A DNA stretch of 64,000 nt from Kitasatospora sp. NA04385 (GCF_013364235.1 NZ_CP054919.1:6201001-6265000), one strand, 5' to 3'. Shown: positions 25,276-35,618, numbered from the stretch's first letter. Notes: generated by a model not told the origin, from the sequence alone. Translations and numbers: made by a program.

Positions 25276-26199
25276 ATGGCCGAGACCGTACGCGCCCCCC
25301 GGGCGCGCACCGCAACGAGCGAGCAGCAGCTGCGCCGGCGCCGCCGGGCGTGGTCCTACCTGGTGCTGGTCGGCCTGTCGGTGTTCTTCCTGTTCCCGCT
25401 GGTGTTCATGTTCGTCTCCAGCCTCAAGCCGGACGGGCAACTGCTCTCCGACATCGGCGGCTGGCGGGCCTTCCTCCCGGTCGGCGACGTCAGCCTGCAC
25501 AACTACGGTGCCGTCTTCGACCGGGTGCCGGTGGGCCGGTTCCTGCTGAACTCGCTGTTCGTGACGGTGGCGATCGTCGGCCTGGGACTGGTCGTCAACT
25601 CGATGGCGGGCTTCGCCCTGTCCCGGCTGCGCTGGCGCGGCCGCGGCCTGGTGACGAGCGTCGTCATCGCGACCCTGATCGTCCCGTTCGAGACCATCGC
25701 AGTGCCGCTGGTGTACTGGGTGGCGCACCTGCCGATCCTGTTCTTCCAGGACGGCACCCTGGTGTGGGACACCGGCTGGCTCGACGGCTACCAGGTGCAG
25801 ATCATCCCGTTCGTGGCCAACGCCTTCTCGATCTTCCTGTTCAGCCAGTACTTCTCCACCATCCCGACCTCGCTGGACGAGGCCGCCCGGATCGACGGCG
25901 CCGGCTGGTTCACCATCTACCGCAGGATCGTCGTCCCGCTGTCCGGACCGGCCTTCGCCACCGTGGCGATCCTGACCTTCCTGCCCGCCTGGAACCAGTA
26001 CCTGTGGCCGACCATGGTGGTCCAGGACGAGAAGCTGCGGCCCGTCATGGTCGGCATGCAGTACTTCTTCCAGGACAACCCGGCCTGGGGCGAGGTCATG
26101 GCGTACACGTCGATGATCACCCTGCCGGTGCTGGTGGTCTTCCTCGCCTTCCAGCGCTCCTTCGTCAGCAGCGTCGCCGCGAGCGGCGTCAAGGGCTGA
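25276..26199 (+). CDS. Sugar ABC transporter permease, MalG type (fructan cluster)
   Basis: The 307-residue partner permease starts three bases after the previous stop. Six membrane segments surround the EAA loop TSLDEAARIDGAGWFTIY, and the C-terminus ends in the usual QRSFVSSVAASGVKG. The short extension ahead of the first helix is rich in Arg. It is followed after about 100 bases by the first of two clan GH-J enzymes. Confidence 0.93.
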   Translation: MAETVRAPRARTATSEQQLRRRRRAWSYLVLVGLSVFFLFPLVFMFVSSLKPDGQLLSDIGGWRAFLPVGDVSLHNYGAVFDRVPVGRFLLNSLFVTVAIVGLGLVVNSMAGFALSRLRWRGRGLVTSVVIATLIVPFETIAVPLVYWVAHLPILFFQDGTLVWDTGWLDGYQVQIIPFVANAFSIFLFSQYFSTIPTSLDEAARIDGAGWFTIYRRIVVPLSGPAFATVAILTFLPAWNQYLWPTMVVQDEKLRPVMVGMQYFFQDNPAWGEVMAYTSMITLPVLVVFLAFQRSFVSSVAASGVKG

Positions 26200-26297
26200 C
26201 CGCCCTCCTCCCGCAGTTCCCTCCGCACCCCGCGCCGACCCCGCCGCCCGCCCCCCGCCGCGGCCGAGGGTCCGCGCGGCCTGCCCGAAAGGCCGTC

Positions 26298-27314
26298 ATG
26301 TTCTCGCTGCCCGACTCCTGGGTCTGGGACTTCTGGTTCGCCGACGACGGCGAGCAGCACCACCTGTTCTTCCTGTACGCCTCCCGCGCCCTGCACGACC
26401 CCGAGGACCGGCACTACCGCGCCTCCATCGGGCACGCCGTCTCCACCGACCTGCGGAACTGGACCCGCGTTCCCGACGCCCTGGTCCGCGCCGACGCCCC
26501 CGCCTTCGACGACCTGGCCACCTGGACCGGCTCGGTGGTCCGCCACCCCGACGGCACCTGGTTCCTGTTTTACACCGGCTCCACCCGCGCCCCCGGGGGC
26601 AAGAACGTCCAACGGATCGGCTACGCCACCTCCACCGACCTGACCACCTGGCACAAGGCCGAGGCCAACCCCGTACTGAGCGCCGACCCGGCCCTCTACG
26701 AGACCCTCGACTCCGGCCGATGGCACGACGAGGCGTTCCGCGACCCCTGGGTGTTCCCCGCCCCGGACGGCGACGGCTGGCACATGCTGATCACCGCCCG
26801 CGCCACCACCGGAGCGGCCTTCGAACGCGGTGTGGTCGGCCACGCCGTCTCCGCCGACCTGCGGACCTGGGAACTGCGGCCGCCGCTCTCCGCCCCCACC
26901 GCCCACGGCTTCGGGCAGTTGGAGGTCACCCAGACCGAGGTCGTCGACGGCAAGCCCCTGCTGCTCTTCTCCTGCCTCGCCGAGCACGCCTCCGACAGCC
27001 GCCGCGCCACCGGCACCCGCGGCGGCATCTGGGCCGCCCCCGCCCGGAGCCTGCTCGGCCCGTTCGACATCGACGCCGCCCAGCAGGTCACCGACGACCG
27101 CTACTACAGCGGCAAACTGGTCCGCCGCCGCGACGGGGCGTGGGTGCTGCTGGGCTTCCACCACACCGGTCCCGACGGCGGCTTCGCCGGCGGGGTGAGC
27201 GATCCGATGCCAGTGTCCTGGGACGGACACCGGCTGACCGTCGAGGGCCTGGACGCCGAAGACCTGGAGGCCGAAGACCTGCACGCCCGGGGCCCGCTCC
27301 CGCCGGCCCGCTGA
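26298..27314 (+). CDS. Intracellular GH32-like (clan GH-J) hydrolase
   Basis: The 338-residue protein has a five-bladed propeller with repeated segments such as IGHAVSTDLRNWTRVPDAL and IGYATSTDLTTWHKAEANP. The expected first-blade Asp is in SWVWDFWFADDG, the RDP motif in AFRDPWVF, and a possible acid in FGQLEVTQTE. No signal peptide is visible, so it is probably cytoplasmic and would split imported fructo-oligosaccharides. It differs from classical GH32 enzymes in having WDFW rather than WMNDP, so the exact activity is uncertain. It lies between the transporter and the secreted GH32 enzyme. Confidence 0.75.
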   Translation: MFSLPDSWVWDFWFADDGEQHHLFFLYASRALHDPEDRHYRASIGHAVSTDLRNWTRVPDALVRADAPAFDDLATWTGSVVRHPDGTWFLFYTGSTRAPGGKNVQRIGYATSTDLTTWHKAEANPVLSADPALYETLDSGRWHDEAFRDPWVFPAPDGDGWHMLITARATTGAAFERGVVGHAVSADLRTWELRPPLSAPTAHGFGQLEVTQTEVVDGKPLLLFSCLAEHASDSRRATGTRGGIWAAPARSLLGPFDIDAAQQVTDDRYYSGKLVRRRDGAWVLLGFHHTGPDGGFAGGVSDPMPVSWDGHRLTVEGLDAEDLEAEDLHARGPLPPAR

Positions 27315-27358
27315 CGCCCCGCCGCCCCCATCCCCCCTCCTCCACCCAGGAGTCGAGC

Positions 27359-29377
27359 ATGACCCCACGCTCCTCGCTCCACCGGCCCCGCCGCGCCCTG
27401 CGGCTCGGCCTCGCCGCCCTGTTCGGGCTGGTGCTGACCGCCGCCGCCGTGGTCGCCCCCGGCCGGGCCGCCCCCACGGCGGCCCGGGCGGCGGACAGCT
27501 ACCGGTCCGTCTACCACTTCACCGTCCCCGACCACTGGAAGAACGACCCGCAGCGACCGGTCTGGTTCGACGGTGCGTTCCACTCCTACTACCTCTACAA
27601 CGCCGACTACGGGCAGCAGATCGGCACCGCCTGGCGGCAGGCCACCAGCACCGACGGCGTGGCCTTCCACGACCAGGGCGTCGCAGCCCCGAAGAAGACC
27701 AACGCCAACTACGACCTGTGGTCCGGCTCCGCCGTCGTCGACACCGGCAACACCGCCGGGTTCGGCCCCGGCGCGGTGGTCATGATGGTCACCCAGATGG
27801 ACCACCCCACCCCCGCCCAGATCGCCGACGCCTCCGGTCCGCAGGCCCAGTTCCTCTGGTACTCCACCGACGGCGGACGCAACTTCCGCCCCTACGGCGA
27901 CACCCCCGTCCTCCCCAACGGCGGCCGCAGGGACTTCCGCGACCCCAAGCTCGTCTGGGACGCCGACCGGAACCGCTGGGTCGCGCTGCTCGCCGAGGGC
28001 ACGAAGATCAGCCTCTGGACCTCGCCCGACCTGAAGACCTGGACCTGGGCCTCCGACTCCACCCACACCGGTCTGGGCACCCTGGAGTGCCCCGACCTGT
28101 TCCGGATGCGGGCCGACGACGGCACCGTGCACTGGGTGCTGGGCGCCAGCGCCAACGGCTACCTCACCGGTGACCCCAACACCTACGCCTACTGGACCGG
28201 CAGCTTCGACGGCACCGCCTTCACCCCCGACACCACCGCCCCGCAGTGGCTCGACCACGGCTTCGACTGGTACGCGGGCGTCACCTGGGAGGACCCGGCC
28301 GCCCCGCTCGACCACCGCTACGCCACCGCCTGGCTCAACAACTGGACCTACCCGTACACCACCCCGACCTGGGCGTCCGACGGCTTCAACGGCACCGACG
28401 CGATCACCCGGCAGCTCAGCCTCAAGCACTATGCCGACGGCTACGCGCTGGCCTCCCGGCCGGCCCCCGCCCTCGACCGGCACGCCGCGAGGACCACCGA
28501 CCTGGGCACCGTCCAGGTCAGCGGCCTCACCACCCTGCCCTACCGCGGCACCGCCTACCGGCTGGACGCCGACGTCAGCTGGAGCGCCCTGGACAACCTC
28601 GGCGTCCAGCTGCGGGTCTCCGCCGACGGCACCCGGCACGCCGACGCCGGGATCTACCACGACTTCAGCTACCTGAACCGCGGTCAGACCGGCAACCCCT
28701 CGCCGGACGGCACCCACCTGGAGTCCCACGCCCCCCGGGACCCGGCGAAGACCACGGCCCACCTGACGGTCCTGGTCGACCGCACCAGCGTCGAGTACTT
28801 CGTCGACGACGGCCGCCACGTCCACTCCGACGAGGTGTTCGCCGACCCCGCCGACGACGGGCTGAAACTGTTCACCAGCGGCGGCACCGCCACCTTCGCC
28901 CACCTCACCGTCACCGAGTACAACGACCTGACCCAGCGCCCCGCCCGGCCGCTGGCCGACTTCGAGGGCGGCGCGTACGCCCCCGGCTGGACCGGCACCG
29001 GCGACCTGGCGGGCACCGCCCCGACCGTCGAGCAGCTCCCCGGTTCGGTGGGCGCCGCCGTCCTCGACACCTTCGCCGGCCGCGACAGCGCCACCGGCAC
29101 CCTCACCTCGCCCGCCTTCACCGTCGACCGCGACCACCTGCACCTCCTCCTCGCCGGCGGCGACCACCCGCTCGGCACCCCCGGCGCGACCAGCGTCAAC
29201 CTGCTGGTCGACGGGCAGCCCGTGCGCACCGCCACCGGCGCGGACAGCGGCACCATGCGACCCGTCGACTGGGACCTGACCGACCTCCAGGGGCGCACCG
29301 CCCGGCTCCAGGTCCTCGACGACGCCACCGGCGCCTGGGGACATCTGATGGTCGACCAGGTCGTCCTGAGCGACTGA
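27359..29377 (+). CDS. Secreted GH32 exo-fructanase/levanase
   Basis: The 672-residue enzyme has a signal peptide ending near ARAAD (residue 42), the GH32 propeller, a beta-sandwich to about residue 525, and an extra C-terminal domain of about 150 residues that may bind carbohydrate. Catalytic residues are visible: Asp63 in HWKNDPQ (nucleophile), Asp195 in RDPK (transition-state stabiliser) and Glu243 in LECPD (acid/base). Known relatives release fructose from levan or inulin outside the cell. This enzyme would feed the neighbouring transporter and fructokinase. Confidence 0.92.
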   Translation: MTPRSSLHRPRRALRLGLAALFGLVLTAAAVVAPGRAAPTAARAADSYRSVYHFTVPDHWKNDPQRPVWFDGAFHSYYLYNADYGQQIGTAWRQATSTDGVAFHDQGVAAPKKTNANYDLWSGSAVVDTGNTAGFGPGAVVMMVTQMDHPTPAQIADASGPQAQFLWYSTDGGRNFRPYGDTPVLPNGGRRDFRDPKLVWDADRNRWVALLAEGTKISLWTSPDLKTWTWASDSTHTGLGTLECPDLFRMRADDGTVHWVLGASANGYLTGDPNTYAYWTGSFDGTAFTPDTTAPQWLDHGFDWYAGVTWEDPAAPLDHRYATAWLNNWTYPYTTPTWASDGFNGTDAITRQLSLKHYADGYALASRPAPALDRHAARTTDLGTVQVSGLTTLPYRGTAYRLDADVSWSALDNLGVQLRVSADGTRHADAGIYHDFSYLNRGQTGNPSPDGTHLESHAPRDPAKTTAHLTVLVDRTSVEYFVDDGRHVHSDEVFADPADDGLKLFTSGGTATFAHLTVTEYNDLTQRPARPLADFEGGAYAPGWTGTGDLAGTAPTVEQLPGSVGAAVLDTFAGRDSATGTLTSPAFTVDRDHLHLLLAGGDHPLGTPGATSVNLLVDGQPVRTATGADSGTMRPVDWDLTDLQGRTARLQVLDDATGAWGHLMVDQVVLSD

Positions 29378-29453
29378 CCGACCACCGCCCGGGGCGGCGC
29401 ACCCCGTGCGCCGCCCCGGGCACCCACCCCCTACCCGGGAGCAGCCCACCGCC

Positions 29454-30377
29454 ATGCCCGAACCCACCACAGCGGACCTCGACTTCCTCGTCATCGGCGA
29501 GTGCGTCGCCGACATCGTCCGCACTCCCGGCCTCCCCGACCGGCCGCACCCCGGCGGCAGCCCCGCCAACGTCGCCCACGGCCTCGCCCGGCTCGGGCGG
29601 CGCACCGCCCTGCTCACCCAGCTCGGCGACGACCCGTACGGTGAACTGATCCGCACCCACCTGGAGGCGGGCGGCACCACCGTCCTGACGGACGGCCAGG
29701 ACGTCCCGACACCCACCGCCATCGTCACCCTCGACCCGTCCGGCAGCGCCTCCTACGAGTTCGCGATCGACTGGACCCTCGCCCCGACCCCGACGCCCCG
29801 CACCCGGCACGTCCACCTCGGCTCGCTCGCCTCCGTGCAGGAACCCGGCGCGGCAGTCGCCCGCCGCCTGCTCCGAGAGGCCCGCGCCGGCGGCGCCACC
29901 GTCTCCTACGACCCCAACGTCCGCCCCGGCCTGGTCGGCGAGCGGGCGGCCGCCGTCGCCGCCGTCGAACACTGTGTCGCGCTCAGCGACCTGGTCAAGG
30001 CCAGCGACGAGGACCTCGCCTTCCTCTACCCCGGCATCCCCGTCCGCGACAGCGCCGCCCGCTGGCTCACCCTCGGCCCCGGCACCGTCGTCGTCACCCG
30101 GGGCGGCGACGGAGCCTTCGCCCTCACCCCCACCGGCGAGACCCGCGTCGACGCCCCGCCCACCACCGTCGTCGACACCGTCGGCGCGGGAGACTCCTTC
30201 ATGTCCGCACTCCTCGCCACCCTCGACACCCACCGCCCCTCCCTCGACGCACTGACCGCCGCCCTGCGGACCGCCGCCGCGGCCGCTGCCATCACCGTCT
30301 CCCGCGCCGGAGCCAACCCGCCCACCGCCGCCGAACTCACCGACGCCTCCAGTCGCCGGGCACCCGGAAGCGGGTGA
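29454..30377 (+). CDS. PfkB-family sugar kinase, probable fructokinase
   Basis: The 307-residue kinase has the PfkB signatures GGSPANVAHGLARLG (about residue 37) and DTVGAGDSFMSALLATL, with the catalytic Asp in GAGD. It would phosphorylate fructose in the cytoplasm and completes a fructan pathway of secreted GH32, import, intracellular hydrolase and kinase. ATG 29454 follows GGGAGCAG. It is the last gene of the cluster and converges on the GH31 gene. The 103 bases between them show no strong terminator. Confidence 0.9.
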   Translation: MPEPTTADLDFLVIGECVADIVRTPGLPDRPHPGGSPANVAHGLARLGRRTALLTQLGDDPYGELIRTHLEAGGTTVLTDGQDVPTPTAIVTLDPSGSASYEFAIDWTLAPTPTPRTRHVHLGSLASVQEPGAAVARRLLREARAGGATVSYDPNVRPGLVGERAAAVAAVEHCVALSDLVKASDEDLAFLYPGIPVRDSAARWLTLGPGTVVVTRGGDGAFALTPTGETRVDAPPTTVVDTVGAGDSFMSALLATLDTHRPSLDALTAALRTAAAAAAITVSRAGANPPTAAELTDASSRRAPGSG

Positions 30378-30480
30378 CCGCTTGCGGATGCCCGGGCACG
30401 GGAGGACCTGGGGGTGAGCCGCAGCACGCGGCGCCGGACGACCGGGTGAGCGGGCGGACCGGGGCCTCGAGGGGTGCCGG

Positions 30481-33318
30481 TTACCGGGGGGTGCTCCATT
30501 TCTGGCTGGTGCCGGAGTGGCAGTCCCACAGGTGCAGGCGGGTGCCGTTGGCGGTGGACTGCTGGTAGACGTCGAGGCAGCGGCCGGAGGCGGGGTTGCG
30601 GTACTGGCCGTCGGCGGTGCGTTCCCAGGTCTGGGAGGCCACCGGCAGGCAGTCCCAGAGGTGGGCGCGGGTGCCGTTGCCGGTGCCGCCGGATTCGAGG
30701 TCCAGGCACTTGCCGAGGGCGTGGAGCTTGCCGTCGGTGAAGGTCCACTGCTGGGCGGGGACGGCGGCGCAGTCCCACAGTTGGACGGGGGTGCCGTTGG
30801 CGGTGTCGCCGTCGGAGACGTCGGCGCACTTGCCGGCGAGTCCGACGAGGTGGCCCTGGGGGCTGCCGGTGGCCTGGACGGTGCGGGCCTGTCCGGCGCG
30901 GACCTTGACGGCGGTGTAGGGGCCGTACTGGTCGGTGCCGGTGGTCCAGCCCTCGCCGTCGGCGGCTTCCAGGGCGGTGAGGTCGGGGTAGGCGGCGGGG
31001 GTGGCGCCGTCGACGGTGACGCCGGTGGCGTCCCAGCGGTTGATCTTGACGACGTTGTACCGCAGCGGTGAGTCGTAGGAGCCGGTGCGGGCGTCGGTGC
31101 GGACGGTGGCGGTGTCGGCGGTGCGCCGGGCGGTGATCTTCTGCTGGTAGTAACTGCCGTTCTTGTAGGCGGTGGTGAGGCCGTCGTCGTCGTAGACGGT
31201 GAAGTCGGTGGCGGTGTCGGCGGGGAACACGTTCAGGTCGAGCTGGGTGACGGGGGCCTGCCCGGTGTACTGCTGGACGGGCTGGGTGGCGACGATGCCG
31301 CCGCCCTTCACGAACAGCGGGATGTCCTGGAGGGTTGCCGGGTCGACGGGGTAGTCGATGGTGGTGGGGCCGGTCCAGGTGGTGCCGCGGGCCCAGTCGG
31401 TCCAGGTGCCGGCGGGCAGGTAGACGCTCTTGCCGGTGGCGCCCATCTCGACGACGGGGGCGACGAGCAGGGAGTCGCCGAACATCCACTCGCTGGTGAG
31501 GTTCGCGGCGGCCGGGTCGTCGGGGTAGTCGTAGAAGAGCGGGCGGACCAGGCCGATGCCGGTCTCGTGGGTGGTGCGCTCGTTGGCGTACAGGTACGGC
31601 ATGAGTTGCATGCGCAGGTCGATCGCCTTGGTGGCGGCGGCCTGGGCGGCGGGGCCGTACAGCCAGGGCTGGCGCTTCTTGTCGAGGGTGCCGTGGACGC
31701 GGTAGACGGGGACGAAGGCGCCGAACTCCATCCAGCGGGCGTACGCCTCGTCGGTGGGGTCGCCGGTGAAGCCGCCGATGTCCATGCCCCAGCGGGTCTC
31801 GCCGATGTTGGCGGCGGTGAGCAGGCCGGTGCGCTGGTTCGCGAGGGTGGTGGCGTCGGAGTCGATGTCGCCGGACCACATGCCGTAGCCGTAACGCTGG
31901 GCGCCGAGGTAGAAGTTGCGGTTGAGGGAGAAGACGCGGTGGTCCGAGGTGGCGCTCTGCCCCTCGTAGAGGGCGCGCTGCATGTCGGTGTGCTGGAGGC
32001 TGTCGAAGTCGGTGCCGTTGGCCTCGTCCGCTTCGTCGTTCCACCAGCCGGCGATGCCGGTGTCGGCGAGGTTCTTCGCGTGCTGCCAGTACCAGTCGCG
32101 GCACTTCTGCTGGGAGAAGTCGATGTCGTTGGCGAGGCGGCCGGAGAAGTACTCGGGGTAGTCGGCGCGGCCGGGGTAGAGACAGCCGTTGTCGCGGGCC
32201 CACCGGCCCTGGGCGGTGGTGCCGCCGTCGGGGGCGCCGATGACGATGCGGGGTTTCATGATCCCCATCAGGTGGACGCCGCGGTCGGCCATGTCGCGGG
32301 CGAAGGCGCCGGAGGCTCCGTCGGGGTACTTGTCCGGTTGGACGTTGCCGGGCGCGGAGGTGGAGTTCCAGCGGAACTCGCCGTAGTCGTCCTCGCCCCA
32401 GGCCTTGAAGTCGAAGTCCATGGTGAACGCGTCGAGGGGGATCTGCCGGCTGCGGTAGCCGTCGACGATGCCCTTGACCTCGTCCTCGGTGCTGCCCCAC
32501 TGGCTGTTGTTGAAGCCGAGGGCCCACTTGGGGGCCATGTCGGGCAGGCCGGAGATCTCCGCGACGGCGTTCATGACCTGCTTGGGCGGTCCGGCGACGG
32601 CGTAGTAGGAGACGTCGGTCTTGGAGACGCCGGTGAAGGTGAGGCCGGTGTCGGTGATGTCGAAGTCGCCGTCGACGGAGTCGACGAGGAGTCCGTAGTG
32701 GGTGGTGAACACCAGGGGCGCGCCGCCGTCGCCCTGCTTCCCGGCGCTGACGTGGCCGCCGGAGTCGCGTTGCATGCCTGCGGCGAGGCTCTGCTTGGGG
32801 TCGTCCTCGGCGTGGGGGACGGGGGTGCCGGTGATGCCGTAGAAGTTCTGCCCGGGGGCGTGGGTGAAGTGGAGGGCGCCGGGTTCGACGCCGCCGGAGG
32901 CGGGTTCGGTGAGCAGCGGGGTGCCGGTGGAGTCGTAGATCGCCACCCGGGCGGGGTGCCTGGCGATCCGGACGCTGAGCCGGTCGGTGGTGATCACCAC
33001 GGGGTCGGCGGTGGTGTCGATGCTCGTGGTGTTCGAGCCGGTCCACTGTTTGCCGGGGTCGATGACCGGGGTGTCGGGGCTACCCGCACCGCCGGGCCGG
33101 TAGTCGACCTTGACGGTGTCCGGGCGCAGGGCGCGGACGACGAGCCGGTCGGCTCCGACGGAGACGGTGACGGTGTCGCCGGTGACGCTCACACCGGTGA
33201 CGTCGCCGAGGGAGGCGGCGCGGGCTTCTCGCGGGTGCGCGCCGAGGGTGAGGGCGGCGGCGAGGACCAGGGCGAAGGCGGCGGACGGCGCCCGCCGGCG
33301 GGCGGTGGGCGCTCTCAT
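30481..33318 (-). CDS. Secreted GH31 alpha-glucosidase-like enzyme with ricin-type lectin module
   Basis: The 945-residue enzyme has a signal peptide ending near AREARAA, an N-terminal beta domain, the GH31 barrel with the nucleophile region AGWWNDEADEANG and acid/base region YGMWSGDIDSDA, a C-terminal beta domain, and a CBM13 trefoil from about residue 815. GH31 includes alpha-glucosidases, isomaltosidases and transglucosidases. Its ATG overlaps the stop of the upstream GH27-like gene by four bases (ATGA), so the two are translated together. The upstream operator at 35702-35724 and the neighbouring ROK regulator suggest control by an alpha-glucan-derived sugar. Confidence 0.9.
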   Translation of the reverse strand: MRAPTARRRAPSAAFALVLAAALTLGAHPREARAASLGDVTGVSVTGDTVTVSVGADRLVVRALRPDTVKVDYRPGGAGSPDTPVIDPGKQWTGSNTTSIDTTADPVVITTDRLSVRIARHPARVAIYDSTGTPLLTEPASGGVEPGALHFTHAPGQNFYGITGTPVPHAEDDPKQSLAAGMQRDSGGHVSAGKQGDGGAPLVFTTHYGLLVDSVDGDFDITDTGLTFTGVSKTDVSYYAVAGPPKQVMNAVAEISGLPDMAPKWALGFNNSQWGSTEDEVKGIVDGYRSRQIPLDAFTMDFDFKAWGEDDYGEFRWNSTSAPGNVQPDKYPDGASGAFARDMADRGVHLMGIMKPRIVIGAPDGGTTAQGRWARDNGCLYPGRADYPEYFSGRLANDIDFSQQKCRDWYWQHAKNLADTGIAGWWNDEADEANGTDFDSLQHTDMQRALYEGQSATSDHRVFSLNRNFYLGAQRYGYGMWSGDIDSDATTLANQRTGLLTAANIGETRWGMDIGGFTGDPTDEAYARWMEFGAFVPVYRVHGTLDKKRQPWLYGPAAQAAATKAIDLRMQLMPYLYANERTTHETGIGLVRPLFYDYPDDPAAANLTSEWMFGDSLLVAPVVEMGATGKSVYLPAGTWTDWARGTTWTGPTTIDYPVDPATLQDIPLFVKGGGIVATQPVQQYTGQAPVTQLDLNVFPADTATDFTVYDDDGLTTAYKNGSYYQQKITARRTADTATVRTDARTGSYDSPLRYNVVKINRWDATGVTVDGATPAAYPDLTALEAADGEGWTTGTDQYGPYTAVKVRAGQARTVQATGSPQGHLVGLAGKCADVSDGDTANGTPVQLWDCAAVPAQQWTFTDGKLHALGKCLDLESGGTGNGTRAHLWDCLPVASQTWERTADGQYRNPASGRCLDVYQQSTANGTRLHLWDCHSGTSQKWSTPR

Positions 33319-35618
33319 CCGCGGGTGACCGTGACGTCGTCGAGCTGCAGGGAGGTGCCCGGGCCGGCGTCGAGGTAGAAGCCGAGGTCGAGGGTGCCGG
33401 CGGTGTCGAGGGTGACCGTGCCGGTGACGTCCTGGTAGGCGGCGCCGGGCGTGATCGGGGAGGTGGTGGTCGGTGCGCCGCCGGGGGTGAGTTCCAGGCG
33501 GGCGGTGGTGACGGGGTTGCCGGCCAGGGACTGGAGCTTGGCCTTGGCGCGGACGGTGTAGGTCCCGGCGGGCAGGGAGAGCGTCTGGTGGGTGCTCTGC
33601 CGGACGGGCCGGGCGGGGTCGTAGAAGTACAGCTTGTACTGGCCGTCGGCGACGTCGTAGGAGTCGACGCCGTACTGCGGGGCGCTGCCGTGCCACTCGC
33701 TCCAGCCGGACAGGTCGCCGCTCTCGAAGCCGCCGTTGGCGACGGGGTCGCGGTTGTCGAGGGTGACGGAGTCCAGGTTGATCGCGCCGGTGTCGGCGGC
33801 GTCGCGGCGCACGGTCAGCAGGTTGACGCCCCGGGTGAGGGTGACCTGCTGGTGGCCGGTGGCCCAGGTGTTCCAGTCGGCGGTGCCGGGCAGGGACGCC
33901 GTGCCGGCGGACTGCTGGGCGCCGGCCAGGTTCTGGGCGCTCCAGTGGACGGTGCTGGTGCCGCCGCCGGCCGCGTAGCGGATGCCGAGGTCGTAGCTGC
34001 CGGCTTCGGGGGCGTCGACGGCGAAGACGACGTTCGAGCCCGCGGAGGCGGCTTCGAGCTTGTCGACGAACCCGGTGCCGGAGTACCCGGCGTGGTTGTT
34101 GTCGAACCTGGCTCCGTCGCGCCAGGTGGCGACCTCGGCCTGGTAGGTGGTGGTGAACGCGTCGGCGGTGGGCCCGGTCGGCTTGATCCGGACCAGCTTG
34201 ACGTCGTGCGGGGCGAGGGTGGCGGTCACCGAGGTGAGGTGGCCCAGGTCGGTGTGGGTCCACAGGTCGCGGGCGTCGCCGCCGTCGGTGAGTCCGGCTT
34301 CGGCGGAGAGGTCGAGGCTGAGCGTGCGGGTCCGGGTGTCGTCGCGGTTGAACAGGGCCACGACCCAGTCCCCGTCGGCGGTCTGGCCCGTCCACCGCTC
34401 GGTGTCGCGGCTGCCGGTGGCCTCCTGGCCGTCGGTGGCGGGCTCGTAGGGGGCGGCGCTGCGGTAGACGGGCTTCCCGGTGAAGCCCTCCTGCTTGAGG
34501 GCCAGGATCTCGCGGTTCTGGTAGTAGGCGAGTTGGCCGTCGCCGGTGGTGTTCGTGTCGGCGACGGCGATGGGTGCGCCGGCCATGGTGAGCAGGGAGA
34601 TCTCGGTGCGCTTGCCCGCGTCGCCGATCGGGGTGTCGGGGAAGGTGTTGAGCCGGGTGAAGTCGCCGTCGAGGGTCATCGCGCCGCGGCCGCCGACGTC
34701 GGAGAAGCCGGTGAAGCCCAGGAACTGGTTGGCCCACTGGCTCCAGCCGGGCTGCCAGGTCTGCCGGCGTCCGCTGACGTGGTCCCAGCCGCCGCCGAAG
34801 ACGTCCTCGTCGATGCGCATCAGGTCGCCGTACTTCACCTCGGTGGCGGCGTGGTCGTACAGGTTCGGCATGACCAGGCTGACTTCGAGGTCGGGGCCGG
34901 CGGCCTCCTCGATCCAGCGCAGCGCGGTGGCGTAGTTGTCGGCGCCGTGCGCGACGGACCCGGCGGGCGCGCCGACGGCGGTCGCGGACTCGTACCAGCT
35001 CAGGAAGTCGATGCGCAGGAACTTGACGCCGATGTGCTTGAAGTAGTTCACGTAGCCCTGGACGTACTCCTTGGTGCCGGGCTTGGTGACGTCCGCCCAG
35101 TAGAGCGGCTTGTCCGGGTTGCCGAGGAAGCGGTCGCCGGGGGTGACGATGTCGGAGACCTTGAGGTCGGGGCGGCCGACGACGGTCTTGGCGGGGTCGG
35201 CGACGGCGGCGGGCGTCACCCACAGGGGGTTGTAGTAGACGCCCATGTCCAGGCCCGCGGAGTCGAGCTGGTCCTTGACGCCGCTCCAGGTCTTCGTCCA
35301 GGAGTCGTTGTACTTCAGGACGTAGCCGTGGGCGTCGGTCTGGGTGCCGCCCTCGATCCAGCCGTCGGTGCTGGCCATGGTGTAGCCGTAGGGCTTCAGG
35401 TTGTGCGAGACCCAGGAGATGTCGGCGTCCCACTGCGCCTCGGTCAGGGGCGAGTCGCTGGTGAACGGCTGCTCGTAGGCGATCCAGTACAGGGGGTGCG
35501 AGCTGGTCCCGGTGCGGGTGCTGGTGCTCTCCCGGGCCTCGGACGACGAGGCCGGAACCAGCAGGGCGGTCCCGGCGAGGGCGGCCGCGAGCAGGGCCTG
35601 GCCGATTCTTCGGTGCAT
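33315..35618 (-). CDS. Secreted GH27-like enzyme, possible isomalto-dextranase
   Basis: The 767-residue protein has a signal peptide, a GH27-type barrel with nucleophile region VKFLRIDFLSWYES and acid/base region LMRIDEDVFGGG, a beta-sandwich to about residue 475, a CBM35-like module (AEVATWRDGARFDNNHAGYS) and a further C-terminal beta module. GH27 includes alpha-galactosidases and the isomalto-dextranase of Arthrobacter. The coupling to a GH31 enzyme and the nearby oligo-1,6-glucosidase favour an alpha-1,6-glucan substrate, but this is inference. ATG 35618 leads the operon, with an operator-like site 84 bases upstream. Confidence 0.82.
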   Translation of the reverse strand: MHRRIGQALLAAALAGTALLVPASSSEARESTSTRTGTSSHPLYWIAYEQPFTSDSPLTEAQWDADISWVSHNLKPYGYTMASTDGWIEGGTQTDAHGYVLKYNDSWTKTWSGVKDQLDSAGLDMGVYYNPLWVTPAAVADPAKTVVGRPDLKVSDIVTPGDRFLGNPDKPLYWADVTKPGTKEYVQGYVNYFKHIGVKFLRIDFLSWYESATAVGAPAGSVAHGADNYATALRWIEEAAGPDLEVSLVMPNLYDHAATEVKYGDLMRIDEDVFGGGWDHVSGRRQTWQPGWSQWANQFLGFTGFSDVGGRGAMTLDGDFTRLNTFPDTPIGDAGKRTEISLLTMAGAPIAVADTNTTGDGQLAYYQNREILALKQEGFTGKPVYRSAAPYEPATDGQEATGSRDTERWTGQTADGDWVVALFNRDDTRTRTLSLDLSAEAGLTDGGDARDLWTHTDLGHLTSVTATLAPHDVKLVRIKPTGPTADAFTTTYQAEVATWRDGARFDNNHAGYSGTGFVDKLEAASAGSNVVFAVDAPEAGSYDLGIRYAAGGGTSTVHWSAQNLAGAQQSAGTASLPGTADWNTWATGHQQVTLTRGVNLLTVRRDAADTGAINLDSVTLDNRDPVANGGFESGDLSGWSEWHGSAPQYGVDSYDVADGQYKLYFYDPARPVRQSTHQTLSLPAGTYTVRAKAKLQSLAGNPVTTARLELTPGGAPTTTSPITPGAAYQDVTGTVTLDTAGTLDLGFYLDAGPGTSLQLDDVTVTRG

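Noticed and set aside
31567..33378. Long plus-strand frame opposite the GH31 gene, and a similar one opposite the GH27-like gene
   Set aside because: The Gly/Val/Ala-rich translations are antisense shadows of high-GC coding sequence; the minus-strand genes have signal peptides and catalytic motifs.
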